Notes under the pieces: generated by a model
The model's database searches: none
Told to the model about the DNA's origin: nothing
The model's input: only the letters and a program-made list of their open reading frames with translations
Assembly: GCA_039024315.1 (NCBI GenBank)
Contig: JBCCQN010000045.1
Span: 1 to 43,498, forward strand
Source of the DNA: JBCAWW01 sp039024315
GTDB taxonomy: Bacteria; Bacteroidota; Bacteroidia; J057
Direction of reading: 5' to 3'
Length of the DNA stretch: 43,498 bases
Program-made: the position numbers and the translations under genes
Part shown: piece by piece, positions 31,560-39,973 of the stretch
Layout of the letters: every line of letters begins with the position of its first letter
Numbering within the stretch: position 1 is the stretch's first letter

Positions 31560-32378
31560 TTAAGCATGAAACCATTGCTTGAACTGGGCCAAACGGTTCT
31601 TATTGAGGAAGGCTGGGTTTGCTAGTGCTGGTTGGAGGTTGATTAGGGTCTGGCGATTGCCCAAAACCTCATAAGATAGGATGGCATTGCGGTTTAAGAG
31701 AAGTTGCCGATTGACTCTGAAAAATGCCTTTGGATCCAACTGACTTTCTAGGGCGCTCAAGGATTGATCCCAGATCCATTCTTTGCCATCAAATTGACGT
31801 AAAAAATTGACTTGATCTTGGCGGTGTAAATAGGCGATTTCCGCGACAGGGATCTGGTAGGTTTTACTAGCCTTCTTGAGGCTGATGTGAGCAGCAAAAC
31901 TAACTTGCGCTTGATTGACTGCTAGCCGAGCGGGCTCAGGTTCTGGATTGATAAGTTGATGTTTGAGGTAGGCTTGCTGGAAGAGGTACTGGATGATTAG
32001 CAGCATCAAAATCAGTATAGGAAAATCGGTGTACCAAAAAATATGAGAAATGTATTCTGAACCCAATAATGCGTTGCGGATATGAACCCCATACCAATCG
32101 ATCAAAAGTGCCCCAGGCACGCTAAGCACGATTTGCCAAAACCATCGCTTGAGCTTTGGACTTGTCTCCCAAGGCATTTGCCCATCAAAATATAGGACAA
32201 CTATCAAAATCAACCCCCAGATGAGACCGCCAGTCAAGAGATTGAAGAGGATCTTTTGATAGAGGATGGCTTCGCCAATCGTGTGGGGCGTCCCTAGTAC
32301 GGTCGCCGTAATGACACTGACTAGCAGACCCGTCAACATCCAACTCAGTTTATAATAGGACGGTATTGTTAAGCGCAT
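31560..32378 (-). CDS. Membrane-anchored LytTR-family transcriptional regulator
   Basis: 272 residues. Four predicted helices in the first half (about 11-29, 44-64, 80-97, 119-138) and a LytTR DNA-binding domain at about 165-268 (YQIPVAEIAYLHRQDQVNFL, AFFRVNRQLLLNRNAILSYEV). It has the same architecture as the gene at 8529, and neither has a receiver domain. It is divergent from the DinB gene at 32440 with a 61-bp gap, so both may share a control region. Signal unknown. Confidence 0.9.
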   Translation of the reverse strand: MRLTIPSYYKLSWMLTGLLVSVITATVLGTPHTIGEAILYQKILFNLLTGGLIWGLILIVVLYFDGQMPWETSPKLKRWFWQIVLSVPGALLIDWYGVHIRNALLGSEYISHIFWYTDFPILILMLLIIQYLFQQAYLKHQLINPEPEPARLAVNQAQVSFAAHISLKKASKTYQIPVAEIAYLHRQDQVNFLRQFDGKEWIWDQSLSALESQLDPKAFFRVNRQLLLNRNAILSYEVLGNRQTLINLQPALANPAFLNKNRLAQFKQWFHA

Positions 32379-32439
32379 AGCAGGACTAATCTAAACATTC
32401 TCCCCGCAACTTTCTGTAACTTGTCCACAAAGCATCAAT

Positions 32440-32895
32440 ATGAAACTTATCGAGCAGCTCAAAGATACTCAGGCTCAGACTTTGGCATATTTTGACCTCT
32501 CCGAGGAACGCTTGGACCTAAACTACGGCCCAGACAAATGGAGCATCCGGCAACTGCTGCATCATCTTGCCGATGCCGAAACAGTGCTTTACGAGCGGAT
32601 TCGGCGCGCCATTGCCAAACCCAATCAAGTCGTTTGGGGCTTTGATCAAGATGCTTGGGCGCTTGGTCTCCGCTACGCGGAACGCCCAGTCGGTCTCAAT
32701 AGAGCCGTTTTTACGGCTGTGAGGGAAGCAATTATTGATTTAGCCGAGCGGCATTATGAAGTTGATGGCACCAATCCCTATATCCACAGTGAAACTGGCA
32801 AGCGAATCCTCAAAGAAGAGTTTGATAAAGTAGTTTGGCACAATGAGCATCATCTCAAGCAAATTGCTCAGGCCTTGGAGCCGGTCCAAACTTGA
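32440..32895 (+). CDS. DinB family protein
   Basis: 151 residues of DinB/YfiT-like four-helix bundle. Likely metal-binding histidines are in LLHHLADAE (41-42) and VWHNEHHLKQ (134-138), with the usual N-terminal YGPDKWSIRQLLHHL. Members include bacillithiol S-transferase-like enzymes and proteins of unknown role. Two AACGC hairpins with different stems lie in the gene: CCTC-TCC-GAGG-AACGC (32496-32511, codons for LSEER) and CCGC-TAC-GCGG-AACGC (32670-32685, codons for RYAER). Confidence 0.9.
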   Translation: MKLIEQLKDTQAQTLAYFDLSEERLDLNYGPDKWSIRQLLHHLADAETVLYERIRRAIAKPNQVVWGFDQDAWALGLRYAERPVGLNRAVFTAVREAIIDLAERHYEVDGTNPYIHSETGKRILKEEFDKVVWHNEHHLKQIAQALEPVQT

Positions 32896-32914
32896 AGATA
32901 AACCAAGTTAAGAG

Positions 32915-33012
32915 TAAAAGTATTCACTACAGAGAAAAATGGTCTTGATGAACTAGACAACCCTATTTTCCTCGGTCTTAATACTGAATACTATGGGCTA
33001 AATACTGAAACT
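32915..33012. repeat. Dispersed intergenic repeat (~100 bp)
   Basis: Shares ATGGTCTTGATGAAC and CGGTCTTAATACTGAATACT with the copy at 36091 in the same orientation. It fills the gap between DinB and the AraC-type gene and may contain the latter's promoter. Confidence 0.6.
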
Positions 33013-33020
33013 AATTGCTA

Positions 33021-33878
33021 ATGAAAACCTTTAGGTTTGATCGCAAAGACCAATCGGGTTTGGCCATGGATTTTGGCCGCTTTGATTCAACCCCTCAGTT
33101 CTTTTTCGAAAATGAGCAGCATCGGACTGATTTTTTTGAAATCCTTTTTATCAATGAAGGGAAGGGATCGCTTTATTTAGATAGTCAGAGCTTGACGCTA
33201 GAACCCAATAAGTGTTTCTTTATTTCGCCTTTCCAGACTCGGAGATGGAAGCTGGAAAGTGGAGTTCCTGAAGGGTTTTTTGTCATCTTTAAAAAGGAAT
33301 TCTTCGAAACCTTTTTCGAGGACAAACTCTTCATCTACCGTCTCAATTACTTTTATAATCCTAATTTCCCCTTCGAACTCAACACCTCGAGCCAAACAAT
33401 TGAAAACTTTAGTTGTATCCTCGAAGAAATCGAAAGAGAGTCTACCAACCTCAATTATTTTAGCGAGCATGTGGTAAGGTCATGGCTATACCTATTGCTA
33501 GTGCAACTCAATCGAGCTTTTGCCAAAGCGCACGGTATAGAGGAAGAAGATCGCCTCAATAATGCTGCCTACGAGTTTAGGAAGGTAGTAGAAGAAAGCG
33601 TGCCCCAAATCCATTCTGTAGAAGAGATTGCGCAGAGCTTAAAGATGAGTCGCATTACCCTCAACAAAAAGGTCAAAGAGCATTTCAAAGTAAGCGCCAC
33701 ACAATTTTTAAAGGATCGTCTTGCCATAGAGATAAAAAAGAAATTGCTTTACTCCGATCAGACGGTCGCAGAAATCAGTAATGAGTTAATGTTTAGTGAG
33801 CCAACAAATATGATTCGCTTTTTCAAGCGTGTAATGGGACTTACTCCGACCCAATTTAGAGCTGGTTTATCAAATTGA
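33021..33878 (+). CDS. AraC family transcriptional regulator
   Basis: 285 residues from ATG 33021 (an ATG at 33015 adds two residues). The N-terminal cupin-like sensing domain is about 1-140 (FFEILFINEGKGSLYLDSQSLTLEPNKCFFISPFQTRRW). The C-terminal pair of helix-turn-helices is about 185-283 (SVEEIAQSLKMSRITLNKKVKEHFKVSATQFLKDRL, and VAEISNELMFSEPTNMIRFFKRVMGLTPTQFR). It is the typical Bacteroidota AraC/cupin arrangement; the ligand is unknown. The barrel gene 75 bp downstream on the same strand is the most obvious target. Confidence 0.93.
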   Translation: MKTFRFDRKDQSGLAMDFGRFDSTPQFFFENEQHRTDFFEILFINEGKGSLYLDSQSLTLEPNKCFFISPFQTRRWKLESGVPEGFFVIFKKEFFETFFEDKLFIYRLNYFYNPNFPFELNTSSQTIENFSCILEEIERESTNLNYFSEHVVRSWLYLLLVQLNRAFAKAHGIEEEDRLNNAAYEFRKVVEESVPQIHSVEEIAQSLKMSRITLNKKVKEHFKVSATQFLKDRLAIEIKKKLLYSDQTVAEISNELMFSEPTNMIRFFKRVMGLTPTQFRAGLSN

Positions 33879-33953
33879 TCATCCTATTTCGGTATTGATT
33901 GCGATGCTGTCTAAGCAATGAGGCTATTTGAGTTTCAAATTAACTCAGTAATT

Positions 33954-34643
33954 ATGAAACAGATAATAGCTAGCTTTTTCTTAGCATTTGCTTTGTTGTA
34001 TGGGGCAAATCTATTGGCTCAGGATGAGCCTACTAATCGGGAGCAGAACATAGGTTTAGCCTTAGGCTCAGGCAATGATTTAACGGCCTTTCGCCTTGAA
34101 TACGGGCACTACTGGGGGTTAGGAGAAAGAGGGAGGTTCAAAATAGGACTTGGTTTGCGGGCTCATTACGGTTTGGGTAGCGATCTAAGAATGGCTATCG
34201 TAAATACTACCAACAACAATGGCGATGGTGCGCTAGATCAAGATGCTTTTGTGGTATCAAACTTTGGGGTGGGGGGGCTAAATACGGTTTTGGGAATCAA
34301 ATACTCATTTAATGATAAATGGGACTTAGGCTTGAAGTTTGACGTGCTGGGGCTTGGTTTTGGCGCTGCTCAAGGAGGCGATTTTACAGAGCAAGAAACT
34401 AGTGAGATCACCGCTGTAGATACCAAATCACCAAATCCCAATATCGCTTTTACTAGAGGACAAGTGATGAGTGATAATCTATGGCTGGGATATACCTTAA
34501 AGCAAAAGCATCAAATAATATTGTCCTTTGCCTTCTTTGGGACAGAGTACGAGCTGAGCGATAATTCAGCCTTGAATTTGGAAGACCCTCGTTTTGAAAG
34601 AATCCATCAAATGCTCTTTGTCGGTTACAACTTTCGTTTCTAA
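33954..34643 (+). CDS. Outer-membrane beta-barrel-like protein
   Basis: 229 residues from ATG 33954, chosen because it starts with a signal peptide (MKQIIASFFLAFALLYGANLLAQ); an upstream ATG at 33918 is less likely. Barrel-like strands follow (IGLALGSGNDLTAFRLEYGHYWGL, FKIGLGLRAHYGL, GLNTVLGIKYSF, KWDLGLKFDVLGLGFG, HQIILSFAFFGTEYEL), ending with MLFVGYNFRF, a classic barrel C-terminus with terminal Phe. It lies downstream of an AraC-type regulator and ends at a strong terminator. Function unknown. Confidence 0.75.
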   Translation: MKQIIASFFLAFALLYGANLLAQDEPTNREQNIGLALGSGNDLTAFRLEYGHYWGLGERGRFKIGLGLRAHYGLGSDLRMAIVNTTNNNGDGALDQDAFVVSNFGVGGLNTVLGIKYSFNDKWDLGLKFDVLGLGFGAAQGGDFTEQETSEITAVDTKSPNPNIAFTRGQVMSDNLWLGYTLKQKHQIILSFAFFGTEYELSDNSALNLEDPRFERIHQMLFVGYNFRF

Positions 34644-34662
34644 GCAGGTGCTCAACTTAGTT

Positions 34663-34702
34663 ATCCGGCGAACTTTAGCAATAGAGCTCGCCGGATTTTT
34701 TA
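34663..34702 (+). terminator. Rho-independent-type terminator
   Basis: A 9-bp stem ATCCGGCGA (34663-34671) with TCGCCGGAT (34688-34696), directly followed by a T run on the plus strand. It ends the barrel gene, 20 bp past its stop, and may also serve the convergent CotH gene. Confidence 0.85.
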
Positions 34703-34710
34703 TGCTTTTA

Positions 34711-36087
34711 TCAATTTTGCCTCGCATAATCTAATTGCGCCTTCAATTGCTGCAGAGAATTCTGCCACTCCTGATAGCTCAAGGCATCCGCGTGATTTTG
34801 GTCGGCTTCTAAAGTGGCGGCCTCAATCTGCTTTTCCCACTGATCAAGTAGAGGGATAATTTGTGCCTCTGCAAGAGGACCTGTTTTTAGCTGCTGTAGC
34901 GCTTGTTGGTATTCAGTAGTAAAACTCGCCCAGCCAGCCGTGAGTTTGTCGCATGCTGCGGAACGCTGACTGCTACGGAAGGTTCCGTAATTAAAAGGCG
35001 CGCAATTGTTGCGTGTTTGGCCCCAAGCATCGGCTATGGGCGTAACAGGATTGACATTGTTGATGATGTTTTCAAAGGCATTGTCTAGATCCCAGGGGAT
35101 GAGATGCAGGCTTTCCTCTTTAGGGTCTTCATACCAATAGTAATTATGATTGGAGCAATCACCCCCTCCACAATACCAATGAAAGGGGCCATCATCATGC
35201 CTGATAGTGCGGTCCACGGCTACGTAAGCCATGATTTCGTCAAGCTTCATGCGATTGTTGATGACCTTTCGTAAGGCTACTGAGTCCGCCAAGTTTACTT
35301 GTATGGCAAAGGAGCGCATGATGGACTCAGATGGATTATCATCTTCATTGGTCTTTAATGCTTTGATGTAGGCTCCATTTGGTAATGGATCGCCCGAAGC
35401 ATCGAGCGGCCATACTTCTTTGTATAGATTACCTTTGCCATTTTCAAAATGGTAGCGAGTAAAGCGACCATCTATTTGCTCAATCAAAGCAAAAAGGCCC
35501 ACATAAGTCCCGTTGATCACTAATCGGGCATGCGTTGCGCGAGGCGCGGGCACTCCCATCTCCCTAAATAGCCAATAGCCGAGACGATCTCGCATCTGCG
35601 TTGGGTCTAAGTTCATGGAGTGGAACTGTAGTTTTTTGAGCTTAAAAAATTGAGTGTCGGAGTCATTCCAGTTGATTTTGACTTTCATCGAGAGCTTGGT
35701 ACAGGTCTTATAGCCGGAAGGGTTGGACCAGTCGTCGCCAGAAAGGCAGTTGACAAAAGCTCCGATAGAGCCTTTGTATCTCACTCCCACGGGACTGATG
35801 GTATCCCCTTCAAATATGAGCATGGCCTCTACATATTCTTCGGCGCTGGGATCGCTGTTGATTTGAGCTAGATCTGGACCAGAAATGCGCAATTCGAAGG
35901 TGTGCAGTTTGCTTTGATCATAAATATAATCGGAGTCCATATTGAGGTAGTTTTCATCCCCTTGGGGAACGATCGTCTCTATCTCAAAGGGTGGACCCGT
36001 CTCAGTGACGCTAGGTGGCAGAGGTTCCTCGCAAGCCAAGGCCAAAAGGCAAAGACTCGCCCATAAATAATAGCTCCGAAGCTTCAT
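34711..36087 (-). CDS. CotH kinase-family lipoprotein
   Basis: 458 residues. Lipoprotein signal MKLRSYYLWASLCLLALAC (Cys19). The CotH domain runs from about 60 to 400: VGVRYKGSIGAF, KLSMKVKINW, KKLQFHSMNLDPTQMRDRLGYWLFREMGVPAPRATHARLVINGTYVGLFALIEQID, FTRYHF and LIPWDLDNAFEN, the last two holding the putative kinase Lys/Asp-type elements. CotH proteins are atypical protein kinases in spore coats; surface versions are widespread in Bacteroidota with unknown targets. It lies about 190 bp after a barrel gene and a copper-monooxygenase-like lipoprotein on the same strand. Four Cys residues (FVNCLSGDDW, YKTC, CGGGDC) may form disulfides. Confidence 0.9.
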   Translation of the reverse strand: MKLRSYYLWASLCLLALACEEPLPPSVTETGPPFEIETIVPQGDENYLNMDSDYIYDQSKLHTFELRISGPDLAQINSDPSAEEYVEAMLIFEGDTISPVGVRYKGSIGAFVNCLSGDDWSNPSGYKTCTKLSMKVKINWNDSDTQFFKLKKLQFHSMNLDPTQMRDRLGYWLFREMGVPAPRATHARLVINGTYVGLFALIEQIDGRFTRYHFENGKGNLYKEVWPLDASGDPLPNGAYIKALKTNEDDNPSESIMRSFAIQVNLADSVALRKVINNRMKLDEIMAYVAVDRTIRHDDGPFHWYCGGGDCSNHNYYWYEDPKEESLHLIPWDLDNAFENIINNVNPVTPIADAWGQTRNNCAPFNYGTFRSSQRSAACDKLTAGWASFTTEYQQALQQLKTGPLAEAQIIPLLDQWEKQIEAATLEADQNHADALSYQEWQNSLQQLKAQLDYARQN

Positions 36088-36090
36088 AAG

Positions 36091-36215
36091 TAAAGAGTAG
36101 AAAGTAACAAGTATTCAGTACTGAGACGATGGTCTTGATGAACCATACGGCTCAACGATCCTGAGGCTTAATACTAGATACGATTGTCTAAGTACTTAGT
36201 ATGTAAGATACAAAA
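36091..36215. repeat. Dispersed intergenic repeat (~120 bp), fullest copy
   Basis: Contains AGTACTGAGACGATGGTCTT, GATGAACCATACGGCTC, CTTAATACTAGATACGATTG and TCTAAGTACTTAGTAT. It is partly self-complementary (AGTATTCAGTACT near TTAATACT). Other copies: 5558, 11445 (inverted), 14822 (inverted), 23897, 32915, with a remnant at 22300-22400. Confidence 0.7.
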
Positions 36216-36280
36216 TAGAAAGCTAAAGCAGTGGCTTAGGTCCTGATCCTAAAAAAGTAGTGCCGCTAGGTCTCCCACTC

Positions 36281-36904
36281 CTACCAACTGTAACGTAGCC
36301 CTAATCCCAAACCATAATGCGGATAAGGAAACTCAATGATTTGATTGTAATGGACCTGCGTTTGCGTCGTCGCGATCAAATCTATAGCATGGCCCTGAAT
36401 ATCAAAGCGGTAGCCCAAGTCGAGGCGCGGTCCTATCAAAAGCGCAAAGTACTGTTGGGTGGCTCTACTGAGGGGAACCCATTCACCATTTTCGTAAACG
36501 TATTGTGGGTCAGCATTACGAGTATGCGCGAGCCCTGCCTGCAGGCGGAGGTTTACAAACAGACCCGCAAAAATATTTCTCTCCCAGCCGATACCCAATT
36601 GCAGCGAATTCCAGCGCTCGTGATAGAGATTGCGGTAATGCCCCAATTGTCCACTAAAAAAGAGGCGGCTTTTAGCTCGGACCCTGAAATATCTTTGAGC
36701 CTCTAAACTGAAGGCAGGCCTAATATTGACATTATGAGTTACGCCTAAGAGCCCAATATCGTAGCGAAGGAGTACATCTTGATGCAAAGTGTTAAACTGC
36801 AAGGACCAATGGGGGAATTCGGTATTTTCTTGTGCCTTTAGGTGCTGCGGCTGTCCGCCGAACGCTAATATCCCCACCCAGAGACAGATCATGAACTGAC
36901 GCAT
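36281..36904 (-). CDS. Outer-membrane beta-barrel-like protein
   Basis: 207 residues from ATG 36904, chosen because the preceding gene ends at 36906 and this start opens with a signal peptide (MRQFMICLWVGILAFGGQPQHLKAQE). Strands alternate (WSLQFNTLHQDVLLRYDIGLLGVTHNV, SRLFFSGQLGHYRNLY, VNLRLQAGLAH, IDLIATTQTQVHYN), ending YGLGLGLRYSW, a barrel-type C-terminus. The 1-bp spacing to the upstream copper-monooxygenase-like gene implies one transcript. A CGGC-TGTCC-GCCG-AACGC hairpin with a 5-nt loop is at 36848-36865 inside the signal-peptide codons. Confidence 0.72.
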   Translation of the reverse strand: MRQFMICLWVGILAFGGQPQHLKAQENTEFPHWSLQFNTLHQDVLLRYDIGLLGVTHNVNIRPAFSLEAQRYFRVRAKSRLFFSGQLGHYRNLYHERWNSLQLGIGWERNIFAGLFVNLRLQAGLAHTRNADPQYVYENGEWVPLSRATQQYFALLIGPRLDLGYRFDIQGHAIDLIATTQTQVHYNQIIEFPYPHYGLGLGLRYSW

Positions 36905-36905
36905 G

Positions 36906-37847
36906 CTACTCTTGGATTTTGGAGTAAAACAAAATGCCCATCTCATCTTCTGAAGTAACGCCAAACTCTATGTCGCGCTCAGTTTCATTGTCATAATAGA
37001 CCTTGGTACGAATACCCGTCCCCGCAGCAAACTCCAAAGGTGGATCAAAGAGTTGGTAGGGAGGATGCTGATAATCGAGAGAGACATACAATAGCTCGCC
37101 ATCATTATCTCCGCCTTCCCTAAAGACTTCAAACTTATAACCACGCTTATGCATATGAGCAAACATCTGCCGGATACGAGTGGGGCGTCTAAAGGTCTCC
37201 GCATGATCAATTACAGTGGCGGTTTTAGCCGGCAAAAAGAGAACCTCATCATTATTGATATCATCGATCTCTAAGGTCTCCTTGACACTATCAGCAGGGA
37301 TGGTTACCATATTGAGAAAGACTTCCCCAAAAATGGTCTGCCTAGAAAAGTTAAAATAGTGCGAGTTGATATCAAGACTCGAATTGGCTGGAATCCGCAC
37401 TGCGATACCTGGAGGAAACTGCTGAATAAAGCTGGGCTCCTGCGCCCCACAATACATGGCTCCACTACCCATAGTGAGGGTGAAATTGGCGCGCCCATCG
37501 GGTAAGTTTTGATCCCTCATGACTCCCACGCCAGGATTGTTGGGATCATCTTCGTTTCTAAAGCCGTAGGCGATCAGGTGATGGGTGCCAGGGCGGCAAA
37601 GTACTTCGAAGCGATTGACAAAGATGTCTTGGGTATTGCCAATCTCTTTGCGGATAAATATCTCCCGCTCATAACTAGCCGGTATAGGGAAGGGGTCCAC
37701 ATGGATCTGGTAGCCCGTACCGGCACTGGGAGCGTCTAAGCCCTCAAATTCAGGGATATCGGCAGGATTATAATCAAAACTTCTCTCACATGAAAACATC
37801 AGGAAGCTCAGGCAAAACAAGCCCCAGAGGTATTGGTGTTTGCGCAT
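36906..37847 (-). CDS. Copper type II ascorbate-dependent monooxygenase-like lipoprotein
   Basis: 313 residues. Lipoprotein signal with lipobox FMFSC (Cys20). Features of the PHM/DBH C-terminal fold: CRPGTHHLIAYGF with H89 and H90; INSHYFNF with H163; FAHMHKRGYKFEV with an H-x-H at 231-233; and SEDEMGILFY with M303. The H-x-H plus distal Met set is the Cu(B)-type site of peptidylglycine monooxygenase, and the HH is where the other copper would bind. It may hydroxylate a substrate at the cell envelope or serve as a copper-binding protein; the sequence does not decide. It leads an operon with the barrel gene, followed by cotH. Confidence 0.75.
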   Translation of the reverse strand: MRKHQYLWGLFCLSFLMFSCERSFDYNPADIPEFEGLDAPSAGTGYQIHVDPFPIPASYEREIFIRKEIGNTQDIFVNRFEVLCRPGTHHLIAYGFRNEDDPNNPGVGVMRDQNLPDGRANFTLTMGSGAMYCGAQEPSFIQQFPPGIAVRIPANSSLDINSHYFNFSRQTIFGEVFLNMVTIPADSVKETLEIDDINNDEVLFLPAKTATVIDHAETFRRPTRIRQMFAHMHKRGYKFEVFREGGDNDGELLYVSLDYQHPPYQLFDPPLEFAAGTGIRTKVYYDNETERDIEFGVTSEDEMGILFYSKIQE

Positions 37848-38185
37848 GGGGGTAGATTTAGGTGTTTGTTTTTAAGGACGACATAAGATAATAAAATGCT
37901 GGGGATTAGTTTAAGTCGACAGCGTTTCTAGCCCCAGCTAAGTAGTCAAAATCTACCAGCATTAGGCAAGTAAAGATTTGTTTGTTGAAAAAAGGGCATA
38001 AAGAATCATAGAGCAATAGCTAAGGGACCATCAAAGGCCAATGTTTTTATCTATGACAATTGTCAAGTCTCCTTACCCCTACTTTGGGCTGGATAAATTA
38101 TTGCTTACTGCTGCGCAGAACGCTTATCTCAGATCAAATGATTGGGAGAGAAGCGTTCCGCGGCTGAGCGGAAAAAATCAATAAA
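37848..38185. repeat. Intergenic region with an inverted pair of AACGC hairpin elements
   Basis: Before 38100 I see nothing recognisable except AT-rich, promoter-like sequence for the lipoprotein gene. At 38107-38171 ACTGCTGCGCAGAACGCTT faces AAGCGTTCCGCGGCTGAGCG across 25 nt. The left mini-stem is CTGC/GCAG, the right CCGC/GCGG with a 6-nt loop. It lies 15 bp beyond the DUF4419 stop and probably ends that gene. Confidence 0.7.
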
Positions 38186-39619
38186 CTAGCCTAATCCTTG
38201 ACCCGATTTAAATTCTTCTTCCCAATCCAAACGTAGGTTTTCTTCCGGCCAAAATATGCGGTTAATCCAGCGGTATTGCGTTAAATAGCGCTTTAGTGTT
38301 TTGCGAATATATTGCTCCCCATTGATCTCAAGATAGGTTTTGGGTAGTTGACGGGCGAGTTGTCGGACTCTCCGCGGCGAGATTTGGCCATTTACGCTCA
38401 GTAAGCCAATGTCCAACTTTGCGATGCGCTTGGGGATTTGGACCTCGTCTATAAAGCTTAAGGAAAGACTAGAAAGCCGCTTGTAGGAGAGAACGGATTG
38501 GGGGAACTGGTTGAGATTTCCGAAACTGAGGCCCCCAATTTGCGCTTCATCAAAGTGGATTTTTGCTGCTGCTTTGGGATGAGCGACCATCCAACTGATG
38601 TGAGGTCGGAGGGCATAGTTTTTAGCGTTCTGCGAAGCAGCCACAAAACCTGAGACAAATTGCAAAGGAACCGTATGTGTACCCAAAGGCGTATGATATT
38701 GATGGGTAAAATCTACTTTTACCAATTCGTCTGGAAGATGTTTAATATCCAAAATGGGCATTCCGACTCGCTTCCTGCCATCTCGGTCGTAGGGGTAAAA
38801 GCTAGTGATCCAGCCGTCAATACGACTAAAGTCTCCACAGGATCTTGCAGTATGAAATTTAAAAATACCCCGCCAAAAAGCTTGATCAATTTTGCCCTCA
38901 AATGCAGCGATAAATTGGTCCAAGGGTTCCACTAGTTTATCAATCCACCAACCTAAGTCATACTTTTTTAAGGCGATTACCTTGGCTTTGAGTTGGACCC
39001 AATCGGCCTGCTGTCCTTCAAGCGTAAGACTGGGGATACCACACCAATCGGTAACTACTACATAATCAAAAAAAGCCTTCAGCGTATCTAGCATGCTGAT
39101 CGTCGCAGCAATCCGGCTGGCAGTGTCCGTAGTAGAAAAATCACAAGCCAACTCCTGGCGAAAATCGGCTCCCATCCGCGCTTGGACCAAATCTTCAAAA
39201 CCAAGTATGACCTTTTCCCACTCCTGAGCACTTGCATCCGGCCTTAGGCTATCATCACGGACGACTAAGGCTTCCTTTTCGGTACTGAGTCCCCATTTTT
39301 GGGCAAAATGAGTGCTGTTGTAATTGATATGACGGGAAAAGCCTTGCAGTACCAAAAGCCAAATCATGTCTGGGGCAAGGACAAAAGGGCGGTGGTCGGC
39401 ATAAGCTTTTTGCAGGCTGCGTAAAAAAGCGTGACTCCCAAAATCAAGCAAGTTTCGTTCGCTAAAAGGACTCGCCGAAACAGACTTGACAAACTGCTGG
39501 GCAAGCTCGCTGCCTTTAACTTCTGGGAGTAGTTCGTTGGGTGGCCTCAAGCTTTCAATTTGAAAGCTAATTCCGCGGGAGTCTTGCGATTGAGTGGGTT
39601 TGGGCTGGGAGATGGACAT
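38186..39619 (-). CDS. DUF4419 domain-containing protein
   Basis: 477 residues, no signal peptide or membrane segment. The DUF4419 region covers about 50-350: YADHRPFVLAPDMIWLLVLQGFSRHIN, FSTTDTASRIAATISMLDTLKAFFDY, TDWCGIPSLTLEG, FWRGIFKFH, GDFSRIDGWITSFYPYDRDG and PLQFVSGFVAA. The family is found in bacteria and fungi with no known activity. The C-terminal ~120 residues (ISWMVAHPKAAAKIHFDEAQ... LDWEEEFKSG) look separate, with short leucine-rich-like strands (SLSLSFIDEVQIPKRIAKLDIGLL). A GCGTT-CTGC-GAA-GCAG hairpin is at 38625-38640. It is transcribed alone. Confidence 0.88.
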   Translation of the reverse strand: MSISQPKPTQSQDSRGISFQIESLRPPNELLPEVKGSELAQQFVKSVSASPFSERNLLDFGSHAFLRSLQKAYADHRPFVLAPDMIWLLVLQGFSRHINYNSTHFAQKWGLSTEKEALVVRDDSLRPDASAQEWEKVILGFEDLVQARMGADFRQELACDFSTTDTASRIAATISMLDTLKAFFDYVVVTDWCGIPSLTLEGQQADWVQLKAKVIALKKYDLGWWIDKLVEPLDQFIAAFEGKIDQAFWRGIFKFHTARSCGDFSRIDGWITSFYPYDRDGRKRVGMPILDIKHLPDELVKVDFTHQYHTPLGTHTVPLQFVSGFVAASQNAKNYALRPHISWMVAHPKAAAKIHFDEAQIGGLSFGNLNQFPQSVLSYKRLSSLSLSFIDEVQIPKRIAKLDIGLLSVNGQISPRRVRQLARQLPKTYLEINGEQYIRKTLKRYLTQYRWINRIFWPEENLRLDWEEEFKSGQGLG

Positions 39620-39973
39620 TTTTTATTTTCATAATACTGCGGATGGGATTGGTTACAGCTCTTTATGCCCTGCTGCGCAGAACGTTTGTCTCATGGGGCG
39701 GCAAGCATGCGCGCACCTACCAAAGGCTCTTTTTTCATATAGGCCATCATCACCTTAAGTCCTGTACCATCCCAATGATCAGAATACAGTGTCTCCCAAT
39801 TTGTCTTGCTGAGCGAAGCTGAAGCATCTTTAGGGTTTTCACTGCTGCGCAGAATGCTTATCCCCTTAAATGAGGATCGATAGCTAATCCGAGCAAGCTA
39901 TTTCGCAAGATCGGTATAGAACCTTTGGCAACTGAACATATATTTGCGTCCTTAATGAAAATAGTAAGGGCAG
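39620..39973. repeat. Intergenic region with two direct AACGC-type hairpin elements
   Basis: CTGCTGCGCAGAACGTTT at 39670-39687, with GCAAGCATGCGCGCACCTAC downstream (about 39702), and CTGCTGCGCAGAATGCTT at 39842-39859. Both are in the same orientation and each has one change in the AACGC tail. I see no gene; the promoters of the two divergent neighbours must lie here. Confidence 0.65.
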
